Positions 43,716 to 55,988 of a DNA stretch of 64,000 nt are shown here, one piece after another. The notes under the pieces are model-generated. The model searched no databases. It saw only the letters and a program-made list of their open reading frames with translations, and was not told the origin of the DNA. A program made the translations under genes and the position numbers. How positions within the stretch are numbered: position 1 is the stretch's first letter; every line of letters begins with the position of its first letter. This stretch comes from Amorphophallus konjac (taxonomy: Eukaryota > Streptophyta > Magnoliopsida > Alismatales > Araceae), in assembly GCA_022559845.1 (NCBI GenBank), contig CM040117.1:149672732-149736731 (forward strand), read 5' to 3'.

Positions 43716-44045
43716 GGTAAACGGTCCCTTGACGACCGTTTCAATCATATTAAGTGTTCATAATCTAACCATTTCATTCTTCTGGATGGTCTCCATACGG
43801 CCGCCTTCATCACATCTCACAAGCCCACTGGCTCTTCTGTGCGCCCAGGGTGCTGCGGTCTGAATATGACCGCCTGTTCTTAAAGCGGTCCACCACCAAC
43901 CGTTCTATGTGCTTAAACGGTCCCTCGATAGACCGCTCAGGCCCTTGTTCTGAAACCCTGAAATCCGTCTATTGAGCGGTCTAGCTAAGGCCATTTTTCT
44001 TAAGTCGGCGGTCACATGATGACCGTCTAAGTCATTCAGTGGTCT
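43716..44045. repeat. CGGTC-N7/8-GACCG quasi-palindromes, 3' of PMD-1 (B)
   Basis: About eight units, e.g. CGGTC-CCTTGAC-GACCG, CGGTC-TGAATAT-GACCG, CGGTC-CCTCGATA-GACCG, CGGTC-ACATGAT-GACCG. The spacer is 7 or 8. Spacer sequences differ from those of A, but position and arm sequence agree. Confidence 0.85.
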
Positions 44046-44200
44046 CTTGTGGACAACTTCCTTCCCAGAGAACCACCTCAACCCACACAAATGCACAAAA
44101 GAGAAGGCCAATCTCATTCAATCAAAGCATTCCAGTCCTTTATTCAAGATCAAGCGAATCAACCTCAATCCATAGGTCTCTATACATCATGAAAGAAAAA

Positions 44201-45657
44201 TCACTCAATCCTCAGCTGGGCATCCCCGCGAGGTTGAATCTCACGCAACTCTCTCACATGGGCCTGGTACTCCTCCTGAAGCTCTATCACCTCTACTGGT
44301 AGGGTGCATACTCTGCTGACCTCCCACATGATCAGAGCACTCTTGACCACCTACTCATCCTCCTCTGTCCCGAGTCTCCTCGCCTATAGTGCAGGAAGGT
44401 GGGGTAGCGCTGGAACTGTCGTCCGGGAGAGTCCAACCTGTAGAAAGAACCTGTGGGGGCTATACATCGCCAAGGTGGTGTCTCCCACAAGCCTCAAGTC
44501 TAGCCCAAGCCTCCTAGGAAGCTTGAGGGTGGTGCCATAGAGGAAGGATGGGCGCATCACGAACCGGTCTAGGGGTAGAGTGTTGATGTAAAGGCGCCAT
44601 TCATCCCTAGTCTTCTAGTACGCGGTCCGACACTCCACCTGTTGAGAAAACCTGAAGGCGCCGCCAATAAAGAATAGTGGATGGCTCCCAAAGATACGTC
44701 TGACGAAAGTGATATCCTCCCTAGGTATGAACTTTAGCCTGACTCCCATCCAGCACTCAAGAAGGATCATAGAGCCAAATAGTGGGCCCCCTAAGGCTGC
44801 TGAGCTAAGGCCCTCGTATAGGTATGAAAGGATGGCCTGGGAAATGAAAAGACCCCGCCATTGTCCACTAATGGTGCTGAGGTTGGGAATGTCCAGGACA
44901 TGGTCAGCAGAAGGGAAGAGTAGGGCACCACATAGGCAGATGGAAACAGCTTTGGCTATGGCTTCATCCCACCCACACTTATTCTTACAATGGGCTATGA
45001 CCCACTGGCTCAGGGGTAGCAAATGGATGTGGTGTGGGCTAATTATGGTACGGATATCCTTGGTACTAGGCAGGAACTCCCCCAGAATGAGGGTAGGATC
45101 TACAGGGGCAACCATGTGGCAAACTAAGTCTTCCTCACCAACTTTAGATCTAGGAAGGGGAAGATAAGTCTCTACCTCCTCTAACAAGACGGTGGCCTCA
45201 AAAGAGGGGAAGATAAAGGTATGTGTCTGGGGATGCCATACTTCTACTAGAGCTGTGATGCTATGCCAATCCAATGAAAGCTTGGGGTAGTTTTTGGCTA
45301 AAATTAAAAGAGGGTGCAAGTGCCAGACCCTTAAGATAGATGTCACTGCTATAGGGAGTTCATGGATCATGGGAGACATCCACTTCAGGGTGGAATAGCG
45401 CCTTGGGCCAGGAAGGAGCTGAGGTAATAAAAAGGAAAAGAAAATAAAGAGAGGAAAAGAGAAAGAATAATAAGCATTTTTGAAGGAAATTGAATAAGAT
45501 AAAAGAAGTTGCTATGACTTACCTCTCTCAAAGGACTGGAGCTCAGATGCCCAGGGATAGCGGTCAACCTCGGCAGCGCACCATACTCTTTTTTGGCCGA
45601 CTTTGGCCCGTGGTAAGTGACCTCACCCATAGAGCTTCCTTTGAGAGCCCTCTTCAT
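44201..45657 (-). pseudogene. Antisense plant mobile domain gene PMD-1 (element B)
   Basis: Exon 1 45657-45523 (MKRALKGSSMGEV...). Intron 45419-45522 (GTAAGT...ATTACCTCAG), 104 bp against 100 bp in A. Exon 2 45418-44201. The exon 2 frame is open from 45379 or earlier to 44615: WHPQTHTFIFPSFEATVLLE (PMD start), CGALLFPSADHVLDIPNLS, then QAILSYLYEGLSSAALGGPL and ILLECWMGVRL. Nonsense codons at 44615-44617 (different site from A) and near 44385 and 44352 break the C-terminus. Exon 1 ends at the same residue context (SSxREV) as in A. Function unknown; orthologue of 16464-17916. Confidence 0.82.
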
Positions 45658-45889
45658 GGTGATTTGGGGAGGTTTAGCAAGATTTTCAAGACCGAGAAGA
45701 GGGGTGTTGGGTGAAAAATGAGTTTAACATGCCTCCTACTTATAGAGCCCAAACACTTGGCCTAATCCCACTAGGATTAAGGTAGGATAACTCCAAAATG
45801 GGATAGGATAGGCTTGAGCACAGATTAGGATCCCTTACCCATGGTTTGGGACTCTCCAAGAGAGTCCCGGTTGGAGCTATTAGAGCTTC

Positions 45890-46165
45890 CTAAGCCGCGG
45901 CCTATCGGGCAGCCACCGGAGGGTAATAGCAGTCTTCAATAGACCGTTTCTATACCTTCCACACACCTTGTCTCTCTGACAGCCTGAATGGTCTTTGGAG
46001 GACCGTCTTCTATTCCAACAGTCAATGGAGAGCCGTCTTTTCTAACCTGTGCGGTCTAATGGGGACCGTTTTAGCACCTTCTTTAAGTTCGTGGCAAGAC
46101 GACCTTCAGCAGTCTACTGTGAGACCGTCCAGTCCCTAGAGCGGCCATTTGGGGGACCATCTCTC
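45890..46165. repeat. GCGGTC palindromes between PMD-2 and PMD-1 (B)
   Basis: About six units, e.g. TGGTC-TTTGGAG-GACCG and CGGTC-TAATGGG-GACCG, in the gap between the antisense genes, as in A (18140-18300). Confidence 0.75.
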
Positions 46166-48520
46166 TCTTTGCTACCTTAATGTCTTGTTTTTTGCACCAA
46201 TGCTAGTCGGGTCTCTCCATCTCTCTCTTTCACTCTCCCGCGTTAGTTAAATATTCATTGTTAGTAGGTCAGTGTCAGCATGTGCACATTTTGCTAAGTC
46301 AAAAGAACATGTCATATCATAACATCTATAAATACATGAGTCGCATGTAGCACATCAAGGCTGACCCTTCCCAGGGTCGTCGCTCTCTCCTGAACCCTTA
46401 TGGCGCTTCGCTTGTGGCGCCATGGAGGTGCTCTCCTCCACACGCCGGCGTCGCCGATGCTCCTCGTCCTCATTCCTTCGATAGCCGGAGGAACCTATGA
46501 GGTAGTCTCGGTGGGTACCGCTGGGTGCGACGCTGTGGGTCCTGCTCCACCCTGATCTCTGACTCATCTGCTGGTACTCTTGTACCTCTCCCCCCAGCTC
46601 CGCCGCCTCTATGCGGGTGTGCTCTGCCTCAGCTTGATACAGGTCCGCCTCGGTCGCCCGGGCTCGAAGATGCTCCGTCTCTACCGTCTCGGCGCGGGAT
46701 CGCTCCATCTCTGCATAGAGGCATGCGGCCTATGCTACCTCTGTGCGGAGCGTCTCGGTCTCGGCACGGAAGCGCTCCGCCTCCTCCCTATACCGGGCAG
46801 CCTCACCCAACGCTGCTACCAACTCCCTCTCCTGCCCATCCATTCATTTATTATTTTGCAGTCCTAATCATAAATTTTGGAAAGGAGAAGAGGTAGTGAT
46901 TTGCGTACCCTTTCGGCAAGAGCGGCCTCGGTCTCTTCCGCCCATGCCATTGCCCGGGAAAACTCGGCATCCCACTCGGCCCGATCTGCGGGAGGCTAGG
47001 AGGAAGACGGTGTGTCCGGCACCTGGTGCTGGCCTCCCTCGGCTCGCTGCAAATAGGGGCATGTCAGTTTCATAAAGCATATCATACACATTTTAAGTCT
47101 AAGGCTGAATAGAACTTACCAGGAGGTCTAGAGAGAGCCAGAGCTCATCCCGCTGCTGGACGGTAGAGTGGAGTAGCCCCTGGAGCTCGGCTATCCGTCC
47201 CTGGGGGTCGAGCTGCATGTAGAAAGTCAAGTGTCAGTCCATCATAGTCATAAAGCATATTAAAAAGCATAAGGTTAGAGTCGTACCGGTAGTCGAGTGC
47301 CACGGAAGACCTGGTCTCCGTAGCATCTGGCGTAGGCTGTCAGGTAGGCCTCCTCGCTCTCGGCTCGGGTGCGTACCACTCGCCCGAGTGCCGTCCAGTC
47401 CTAGATCTGCTCCGATGCTCGAACAGTCCCATCGATCTCCATCACCAGGCCTCGTGCGTGCCATCCCACGCGCTCCTCCGGCTTCTCACTCACTGGGAAG
47501 TTGACCTCCGCCTGGTTGACACTGAGGGTCCTCATCACCAGCCGATAGTGGAGTGGCTCCACCACATTCATGTAGTGGAGCTAGATGTCACGACCCGCAT
47601 ATGCTAGGGCCGCCACCACCCACGGCTGGCCCTCGTGCCACTCTCCCTGGTAGGGCATCCACCAGAATTGTCAAATAGGCAATTGCATCAGCATACAAGC
47701 ATATAGTTGCATTTTCGCAAAGCTCAAGTTTAGACCTTACCGAAGCATAGGGAAGTGCGTCAAGGTCGTCCTGAATCGCCCAGACCTGGCGACGTAGGGA
47801 GCCCACCTCCCGTGGTGCTGTCCACCGTCTCGCGATGGGCAACCGGTCAGGGTATGTCTCCTCTCCTCTCCCCATCCTAGGAAGGTACACGTAGGCCCAC
47901 ACCTACATTGCATTGCATCAAATGTCAGCATATAGAAATCATATAGTGATAATAATTGCATAATAATTTTAGGAATCGAGTCATACCTATAGCAGTGGAG
48001 AGAAGCCACCAAGCATCGTGCGTCGGCTGGTGGAGCTGAGAGTCTTAAAGAGGAAGGCGAGGACTACCGCGCCCCATGCATACTCTCCAACCCGGTCCAC
48101 GTCCTCCAGCAAAGGCAACAACCGACAGCTAACACTGTCCGCCCGGGTGGCGAACAGCAGCTTCTCGAAGAGAAGCAACAGGAATCTCCGGAGGATGACG
48201 TTCGCCTCGGGTCCTGGAGTAGTTGCTGTTGTGCCCCTGGCCCCTATGGTTTGTGGTTTTGATGATTGGCTTTAGGGGTTTATGATGATTGGTTTTAATG
48301 TGACTTAATCACTGTGAGTCACCATGCATTGATGTTCTGTTTTGATGATTGATTTGGTTTTGATGATTGGTGTTTGATGTGAGTCACTGTGAGTCATATT
48401 GTTGAAATGAGTCATTGTCCTTCATATGTTCAGTCAGTTTATCTGCTTACACTGTGAGTCATTGCAATTGAAGTTCAGACTGTTTTATCTGCTGCATAAA
48501 GCATTCATATGCACTTACAG

Positions 48521-48917
48521 AGTCTATACATTGATTGGCAGTAAGTCTGTACATTGAGCGTCTCTTGGAAGTCCATACAGTGCATTGCATTGGCTAAGTG
48601 TATACACTGTCAGTCTCATTTAGAGTCTAAGACAAAGTCTGTACATCGGACTGTTACAGAAATTCTCTACAGACTTCACCGTCTCTCTCAGCGTCTTAAG
48701 CATTTTAGGCTAAGTCTATACATTGCTGCATTGCTTGTATATGTAGAGTCTATACACTACTACAGGCATCAAGTCTATACATTGGACCGTGGTTCTCCAA
48801 GTCTATACATTGTTGAACCATTCGACATGTCTGCACATTGGGCTTTCACGTGAAGTCTACACATCGGTCTCTACTTTGAAGTCTATACATTGGCTAAGGG
48901 TCTTCAAGTCCATACAC
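48521..48917 (+). repeat. AAGTCTATACATTG motif array, 5' LTR of D
   Basis: About thirteen spaced copies (AGTCTATACATTG, AGTCTGTACATTG, AAGTCTACACATCGG and similar), starting about 300 bp into the LTR. Same motif, strand and distance from the LTR start as in element E. Confidence 0.85.
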
Positions 48918-49013
48918 AGTCGTCTGATGCATATTGATTAACAGGAAATCTGCTATGAGGTAGTACATTGTATGTCCGTACTGTGTCTGTCATACTTCAT
49001 GTTATTCTTGTGT

Positions 49014-50050
49014 TTATGTCCGTGTTATTTCTTTCTTACCTCGTGTCGTTTTAGTTTTAGTACTGTTTGTGTTTTCAACACGCCGTGTCGTCCTTTCGTA
49101 CCTCGTGTTACTTTAAGTTGTATGCTGATTGACTTCGTGCTGATTCTTCTGAAGCAGATCGAATTGTTCTGATGAACTTCGAGTTGCTTCTGTATGAACC
49201 TCGTGTCGTTAGCACTTAGTTGCTCATCTCGAGTCAGTCCTCTATGTTTGCTCTTGTGTCTTCGTGTCAATTACTGTAGTTCCTCGAGTTGTTCTTCTGC
49301 TTCCACCGTTTCATCACGTGTTGTTGAAGACGTGTCTATCTTGTGTCTTCGTGTCGTGTTTTCTAGACCTCGTGTCTTTGTCACTTTGTGACCTCATCTC
49401 GTGTCATCTTTTATGTCTGCTTGTTTAATTTCGTGTCACTTACTGTTATTCCTCGAGTCATTTTTTTACTAGTGTCACTGCTTCATCACGTGTCGTGATA
49501 GCCGTGTCACTCTTCTGTCTTCGTGCTATTTTTCTCTTTAGACTTCGTGTCCTTCTCGCCTTGACCACACTCCGTGTCAATTCCTGTGTTTCGTCTTCGT
49601 GTTGTTTTCAACTCGTGTCGGTTTCTATTTTCATCTTCGTGTTGTCTTCAACTCGTGACGGTTTCTATTATTTATCTTCGTGTCGTGGTCAGCCCGTGTC
49701 GCCTCGACTTCGAGTCATTCATTCGAGCTATTTTGTGCTTGAGTTGTTTTTCTTGTGTTTTCAAGTGTTGTTTCACTACATGTCTTTTTGTTACCGTTTG
49801 TTAGTTCGTGTTGTTTCGTTCTAACCTCGTCCAGGTCTCTTCTGATCGCGTGTCTTTCTATTGCTTCACTCTGTGTTATCTTCTTCTCACCTCATGCTGT
49901 CGTCATCTGACTTCGTGTCGTCTTCGTTGTTGTGTTAATTGTGTATCTCGTGTTGTTCTCTTTTTTACCTCGTGCTGTTTTCATCTGACCTCGTGTCATT
50001 CTCCATTTATTTCGTACTGAAGTAATCTTGTGTATCTCGTGTCATTCTCA
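49014..50050 (+). repeat. CTCGTGTC/TTCGTGTT motif array, 5' LTR of D
   Basis: More than thirty irregularly spaced CGTGT motifs, mostly CCTCGTGTC or CTTCGTGTC. Identically arranged in the 3' LTR (56776-57812). Function unknown; CpG-rich in an AT-rich setting. Confidence 0.8.
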
Positions 50051-50184
50051 GTACAGTGCATCTTGTATTGCTTTCATATACCTCATGCAGTTTTAGTTAT
50101 TGTGGCCCTGAGTGTTAATCGTGTTAATTCCTTGCAGGAGAAGAAGAAGGTGGTCCGAGGAAATATTCCCCAGTGACTGGGCAG

Positions 50185-50231
50185 CACGTGATCCGAGGCT
50201 GAAATGAAGCTGGCTGAGAGACTGCCACGTG
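50185..50231. promoter_or_regulatory. Two G-boxes (CACGTG) in LTR of D
   Basis: CACGTG at 50185-50190 and within CCACGTGG at 50226-50231, about 60 and 105 bp upstream of the TATA motif. G-boxes bind plant bZIP/bHLH factors; the spacing suits stress- or hormone-responsive control, which is inference. Confidence 0.5.
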
Positions 50232-50291
50232 GTCCGAATACTTAGGGCTGGAAATGTGGAGGTCACACGTCGGGGGTGATGCTGCTGCTGC

Positions 50292-50300
50292 TGCTATATA
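50292..50300 (+). promoter_or_regulatory. LTR TATA box, element D
   Basis: TATATATAT in CTGCTATATATATGAGCC; the same motif is at 58055 in the 3' LTR. Confidence 0.65.
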
Positions 50301-51462
50301 TATGAGCCTTCTTCCACAGAAGAAAAGAGATCGAAGCAGAAAGCCGGAAGAGTAGAAAGCCCTTCGATCCAGAAAAAGAAGAAAAGAAAGAAAAGAAGAG
50401 AGCAGAGAAGAGAGTGAGAGTGAGAGCAGAAAAAGAAAAAGAGAGAGAGATAGTGCTCGTGTGAAGAGAGAAGAAAGAGTGAAGAAGAAGAAGTGCAGAA
50501 GAGAGCAGAAGAGAAAGAAAGAGAGAAAGAGAGTGAGCGAGAGAGCTCGTGGAGAAGAAGGAAGAAGCTGCTTGAAGATCTGTCTTCACTGGACCGTGGA
50601 TCAGATCCAGGCCAGTCAGCTCCGTTGAGAGCCACATTGTGCATTTCGTTTTACAGCTTTCTGATTGCTGTGTTATTTTCCTTTATTATTTTTCTTTGTT
50701 TTCTGATCATCTTTGTTCTTCCGATTGCCCTGTTGGGGATCGGGTTCCTCCTGTTGGTTCAGGAGAAGGGAGATCTGATCTCCAGGTTGCAAGTGACAGG
50801 TTGTCACTTGTGGGTTGCCCTCTGGTTAGAGGAAGGGAGGCTAGTCCTCCGGTTCTGGGCTTGTGGTTGCAAGTCCAGTGGTCCCTCCTGGTCTGGAGGA
50901 AGAGAGGTCTTCGACCTCTAGTTTCCAAGTGGCTGGGAGTCACTTGGGTGTCCCTCCGGTTGGGAGGAAGAGGGGAGGCTATTCCCCTGGTCAAGCTGTG
51001 TGGCAGCAACTGTTTGCAGACTGAGTCTGCTTGGTTCTAGCGTTTGCTAGTGAAGCCTCACTCCGGTTGGGAGTGAGGGGTGGATGTAGGTCTGGAGGAC
51101 CGAACCACCTTAAAATCTTTGAGCAGTGGTTTGCTTGTAGTGTGTTCTTCCATATCTCCTACCACCCTTCACAGATTGTCTTGAGATTTCTTATTCTCAC
51201 TTGTGCTGCTTCCGCTAGTTGGTCATTTGGGGGCCAGTTACATATTTGCTCTTTTGTTTAAAAGGATTTTCAACTGGTTCATCAGATTGCTTGATTTGCT
51301 TCCGCTAGATGCTTGGATAGGCACGCTCCAAGTGTTTGTATTTGAGTTGAATCAAATTGGTTCTATTCTGTGTCTATCTCTAGCATCCAAGTTTTATTTG
51401 GCCATTATACATAGAAGGATACATTCACCCCCCTCTGTATCCGGGCCTAGCACCCTAACAGT

Positions 51463-51474
51463 TGGTATCAGAGC
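51463..51474 (+). other. Primer-binding site, element D (tRNA-iMet)
   Basis: TGGTATCAGAGC two bases (GT) after the 5' LTR. Confidence 0.96.
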
Positions 51475-51583
51475 GTGTGTCTGCATACAAGGTCCAACGA
51501 CCTGCAGATTCGATCTCTGGTTTTCGGTGCTAATTTGTTTTTAGTGCATCAATATTCCTGTTGCATTAATCTGTTGTGCTATC

Positions 51584-53450
51584 ATGGCTCATCCTCCACT
51601 ATTCAGTGGTTCAAATATTAAATTCTGGCTATATCGTATGCACAAGCATGTTAACTCCATTAATCCACAATTGTGGAAGGTTATCTCTCACAGTCCACAT
51701 GAACTTCCTAAGGATAAGTCCAAGTGGACTCATGTTCACAAGTTGAAAAATGATGATAATGTGAGAGCTCTAAATTTAATGAAGGCTGCAATCGGTTCTG
51801 ATGATTTTTCCTCCTTCTCAGATTGTAGCACTGCAAAGGAAATGTTCGATGGAGTGACTACAACACACGTGGAACAGGAAGAAGAATGTCTCATGGCAAG
51901 AAGGAGTGATCAATCAGATGAGTCCTCATCCCAGGTAATCTCTGAGACCGAGGATATTAGCCATGATGAGTTAGTTGCCATGCATGAGCATCTTCTAGAT
52001 AAATATGAAAGAGTCAAATCAGGAAAGAGAAAATTAAGAAAAGAGAAAAATGCTGAAATCACATGTCTAAAGGCTGAAAATGAAAATCTAAAATCTAAAT
52101 TGAAGGAATTGATTGAAGAATTACATTCTGATGATAATGTACAGGAAAACTTAATCACTTCCTTGAAAGAAGAAAATGATTCTCTGCTAACTCAGAAGAA
52201 GGAAATTGATAAATTAAAAGATAAGCTGATTGAAGAAAACACCCATCTGAAGGAACAAAATAAAAAGCTAATGGTCCTTAACATTGTTTTCTCTGAAAAA
52301 TGGCTAACGGTAGAAAGAGAAAAATCAGTTTTCAAAGAAAAAGAAGTGAACATTGAATTGAAGCTAACTCAGGAGAATGAGATCCTGGAAAGTCTGAATG
52401 ATGGGTTACAAAATCAGGTTATCTCGTGTGAAGACCACATTATGACCTTGCAAATTGAAATGGAAAACCTAAACAACTCTCTGTCAAAATTTGCCAAAGG
52501 TAAAGAAAAATGAAAGATTCTTTGAATGTGAAGTCACCAAACTGAATGAAGAGAAAAGGTGCAATTCTCAAGTTAAGCAAGCTGTAAGGAACAAACTATA
52601 TGCAACATTTGTGAGTAGCTCAACCTTAGCTAGTACTTCTGCACCTTCTTCAAAACAGTCAGATGATCAGAAGATTCAAAAATAGAAAGAAAATGTGAAA
52701 ATGAGAACACTGAAGAAGAATAGTAAATTTCATGCAAAGAAGCCTAAGGCTAGAAAAATTTCAATTATCCACGGAAGGAATGTTGAATGCTTCTATTGTG
52801 GAAGTTCTGGCCATGTACTTGATGATTGCCTTGTCATGAAGAATGATAATGATAGATTTCATGTTAGGACTTCTTATGCTAAGAAATCCTATTCGGCTCA
52901 AAACAGGAAATCCAAATGTTTTTACTGTCATGAAATGGGTCATCTCATGCATGAATGCAAATCATTGGAGTTAGATGACCTTGCTGCTATTAATTCATAG
53001 AAAAATCATGCTAAAACTCATGTCCTTTGGGAAAAGAAAATTCATTGTTATAATTGTGGTAAACTGGGACATGTTGCTGTTCAGTGCTGGTCAGCTGAAG
53101 GGAAGAAAAAATTCTATTCTCATGTTAATCATGTTCACCAGAATGATTATGGGAGGGATAAATCTGTTTTTAAGGAAAAGATTCCTGCATGTTATAACTG
53201 TGGGAAGCCAGGTCACAGGGCTGCAACCTGTTGGCTGGCAGGATATCAAAACCAAACTGGTTTTGGCAAACATAATTTTTATTCCGTTAACAAGAAATCT
53301 CATGCTTATGCACATAAAATTCATGCTAACAAGAATGTGCATAAATCAGATCTGAAAACTGCTCCTAGAAATGTGCTGAGAAAACCTGCTAGGAGTAATA
53401 CTGTTTTGTCAGGACCCAAGACTTCTTGGGTACCTATTTGTGCAAAATAA
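51584..53450 (+). pseudogene. gag: Gag-like protein of element D, four zinc knuckles, broken
   Basis: Starts at ATG 51584 (MAHPPLFSGSNIKFWLYRM). Residues 1-100 are the Copia-type Gag domain (HVNSINPQLWKVISHSPHEL, CSTAKEMFDG); a long Glu/Lys/Asn-rich coiled coil follows to about residue 305. Near 52500 the frame shifts; the rest reads in another frame to TAA 53448-53450, with in-frame stops at 52683-52685 and 52998-53000. Four CCHC knuckles: CFYCGSSGHVLDDC, CFYCHEMGHLMHEC, CYNCGKLGHVAVQC, CYNCGKPGHRAATC. Tail GPKTSWVPIC resembles the pre-protease junction of Sireviruses, but nothing of pol follows. Particle-forming and RNA-binding role by family. Confidence 0.88.
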
Positions 53451-55974
53451 CATTGCTATGCAGGTGTGCCTTGGGACTGAAATAAAAAGGGGTAATGATC
53501 CAAGGCACTCGAGAAGAAAACCCCATACTGAACTTTTCAGGTAAACTTCATGCTCTTCTTGCTTTTAGTTTTAATGCATAGCAAGTTAAATCTGTTTTTG
53601 CATCCTCATTCATCATTTGCCATGTGCATTTGCTGAGAGTTCTGTGCAAATATCAGATTAAGAAGGGTTGTCTGTATCTGATGCATACATAGGCTAATTT
53701 CAATTGCTTGATAATTGTGTTATGCATAGACTCTAAAAATAAATTGCATTTCGAATTTTCTGAAAAATCTGAACTGCATATGAGTGTGACTTGAAACTTG
53801 TGTGTTGCAATTGATCACTGTAATTCTGAATGGCATATAGGACTGCATGTTGAATAATTATGCATGACCTCAATGGTATATAAATGGTAAGGTATCAAAA
53901 GGCAGGGAAGTCTGTCTGGAGGCTCTTACTATGTGTGAGGTGGTCTTTTAGACCAAGTGCTCCGCCTAGTACCATGGGTCACTTTGCTGATAGGACAGTC
54001 TGATTGTGCACAAGTCACAATATCATTTGGAATCATATGTTCAGTTTTCAGTGCAAACATTGCATGTTTTCTGGGGGAGTTAGATGCATATCCTTGCATA
54101 GCATTCAATGTTGAGTCTTTGCATGCATGTAGTTACTTGCACTGCATTTCATGAAAAATGCCAAAAAGATTGTCTGAATGTATAGTGTTAGGGGGAGTCA
54201 ATGCATTGCATATAGGTTGTCAAATGCATACTCACGTGAAAATTCATTGCATATCCTTTCATTGATTCCTTTTGACCAAGCCGTGATTATTTTTGAAATC
54301 TTAAGCTTCAATATCTCTCTTAACAATTGGTATTTCTACTATCAATTTGGTATCATTTGGCTTCAGAATTCTATCAGTCTTTCATGAAGATTTCAATGGG
54401 CTATCTCGATCATAAATCTGAAAACTCTTGAACTAGAAATCTTCTATTATACGTTTTTATGAATGACTGAAATAACTCATGTGGTTTAAGTTTAATGTAT
54501 TCAATGAGTTTGGCTTTAAAATCTCTTAAAAATATCTGAAGCATGTTTAATAAACCTTAACCATCTGTTTCATGCTATGTCTTGTAAAATCTTCTGAAAT
54601 CTGCACTTTTGAATATATGACTTTAATTGGTTAAGTACATGAAACTATTATTGATTTGAAGCAAATGAATGTCTCTGAAATGTCTAAAGGGTTATTTCTG
54701 TCAGAGCAATGACATTGGTCACTGAGAAACACAAGTCCAAAGGACTGTGTCATGAGGTGCCTTAGTTAACTCTGATAAAATTCATTGAAAATCAGGCAGA
54801 GCAATGGCATGCACACTGAGAAATACAACTCACTCATTAAAAAAAAATGATTTGTAGTGTGTCATGATGTGTAAATGCTAACTCTGTTCATATATATAGC
54901 ATGACAGTTAGTCACACTAAGTGCTTAGGGATATTGGCCTCTGATCAAGGTATATCCTCTAGTTACAAGGTGTGAACTGAACTAGAGTGCTCGTAAAATT
55001 TGTAGCATGAAAATTGTTGAACAAATTGAAATATCTGAATATTGATGCTAAAATCAAATTGCTACAACCCTAGACAAAATCATACGACTTCATAATTGCT
55101 TGATTTCAATACAGATGCATGTAATTGCGAAAGAAGTCAATAATTTTGATCGTGTAAGAGAAAGGAAAATTTATCAAGATAAATATGAGGGCTTGGTTCA
55201 TTTTTATTAAACCATGATTTTAGATATCAATACAGAATTTTATTGATAAACTCTGCATACATCATGTTTAAACCATGCTGTTCAATAAATGTCATTCATA
55301 AGCCCTTATGATGGAAGACTTTGGAAACTTATGTTTTAGATTTATGAGATTGATATCTCTTTGAAAATCTGGCTGAATTTCTTGTGTTTGGAGCATCCTT
55401 GAAAAATCTGTTAACTGAATTTCTTCTGCTCATGTCCTTGGTTCATTGACCTGAACTTCTCCTTGGTTGCCCATGTGGTCTCCCTCTCTTGCACCCTCTC
55501 ATCTATCTCATAAGATTCCACTGATTCAGGGGGAGCTTTCATGTCATGCATCACTTGCACATCAATTGGCATCTATTCAGGGGGAGCATTCCTTGTCATA
55601 TGCATCCTGCTGCATAGAAGGAGAAGAATTGTGCTCTTGCATTCATATTTCTGGTATCTGAATTTACATTCATACCCCTTCCTATGGTTTATTTTGTTTA
55701 CATCAAAGGGGGAGATTATTTGCCAAAAGGGGAGAATGTCATTCAATCAGTGCATGCAGGTTTCTCTTGATCTTCTCTAATTCATGCTTTTGCTGAAATT
55801 ATTAAAGGGGGGAGAATCATGTTCTTGCAAGGGGGAGAAATTGACTGTACTCTTATACATGCTTTAATTTATCAAATTATTTTCTTTTTGATGAAGTCAA
55901 AGGGGGAGAATAATTTGAATCTTCAGAATGCCTCACATCATCAGAATGACTCACTGAGTATTGTTGCCATCATC
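53451..55974 (+). other. Non-coding 3' region of element D
   Basis: AT-rich, no significant gene on either strand. Holds the structured tandem motif (54702-54886) and, from 54073, scattered GGGGGAG motifs that become dense after 55529. Confidence 0.75.
54702..54886 (+). ncRNA. Tandem structured motif in 3' region of D (two units)
   Basis: Unit 1 54702-54774 and unit 2 54796-54886. Each is CAGAGCAATG...CTGAGAAA, a hairpin, GTCATGA, then TTAACTCTG or CTAACTCTG able to close on CAGAG. Hairpins: AGTCC/GGACT (54734-54738 with 54742-54746, loop AAA) and TACAA/TTGTA with inner TCAT/ATGA (54824-54828 with 54852-54856). Two like units lie in element E on its own sense strand (3450-3649). Confidence 0.6.
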
Positions 55975-55988
55975 AAAAAGGGGGAGAT
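55529..55988 (+). other. Reiterated polypurine tracts and true PPT of D
   Basis: GGGGGAG-type motifs at about 55529, 55580, 55707, 55728, 55806, 55831 and 55902, then the true tract AAAAAGGGGGAGAT (55975-55988) abutting the LTR. Earlier ones at 54073 and 54191. Typical Sirevirus layout. Confidence 0.85.

Larger units (their letters stand above)
42424..44200 (+). other. Post-integrase non-coding region of element B
   Basis: Counterpart of 14832-16463. No gene seen. Contains the AT minisatellite, a (TA)n run, the TATTTAATAAGGCT block near 43562, and GCGGTC palindromes (43716-44045). Confidence 0.7.
48227..51460 (+). repeat. 5' LTR of element D
   Basis: 3234 bp. From 5' to 3': the AAGTCTATACATTG array (48521-48917), the CGTGT-rich array (49014-50050), two G-boxes, a TATA motif (50292), a purine-rich GAAGA/GAGA stretch (50318-50560), and a unique part ending CACCCTAACA. 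Open frames on both strands in the low-complexity parts are not called. Confidence 0.95.

Noticed and set aside
49495..50020. Cys/Ser/Phe-rich open frames in the LTR of D (and 57163-57671)
   Set aside because: They arise from the CGTGT/TCTTC repeats in several frames at once; repeated only because the LTR is duplicated; no domain.
50263..50644. Ser/Phe/Leu-rich minus-strand frames in D (also 58023-58404)
   Set aside because: Complement of a low-complexity GAGA/GAAGA stretch; two overlapping frames are equally open.
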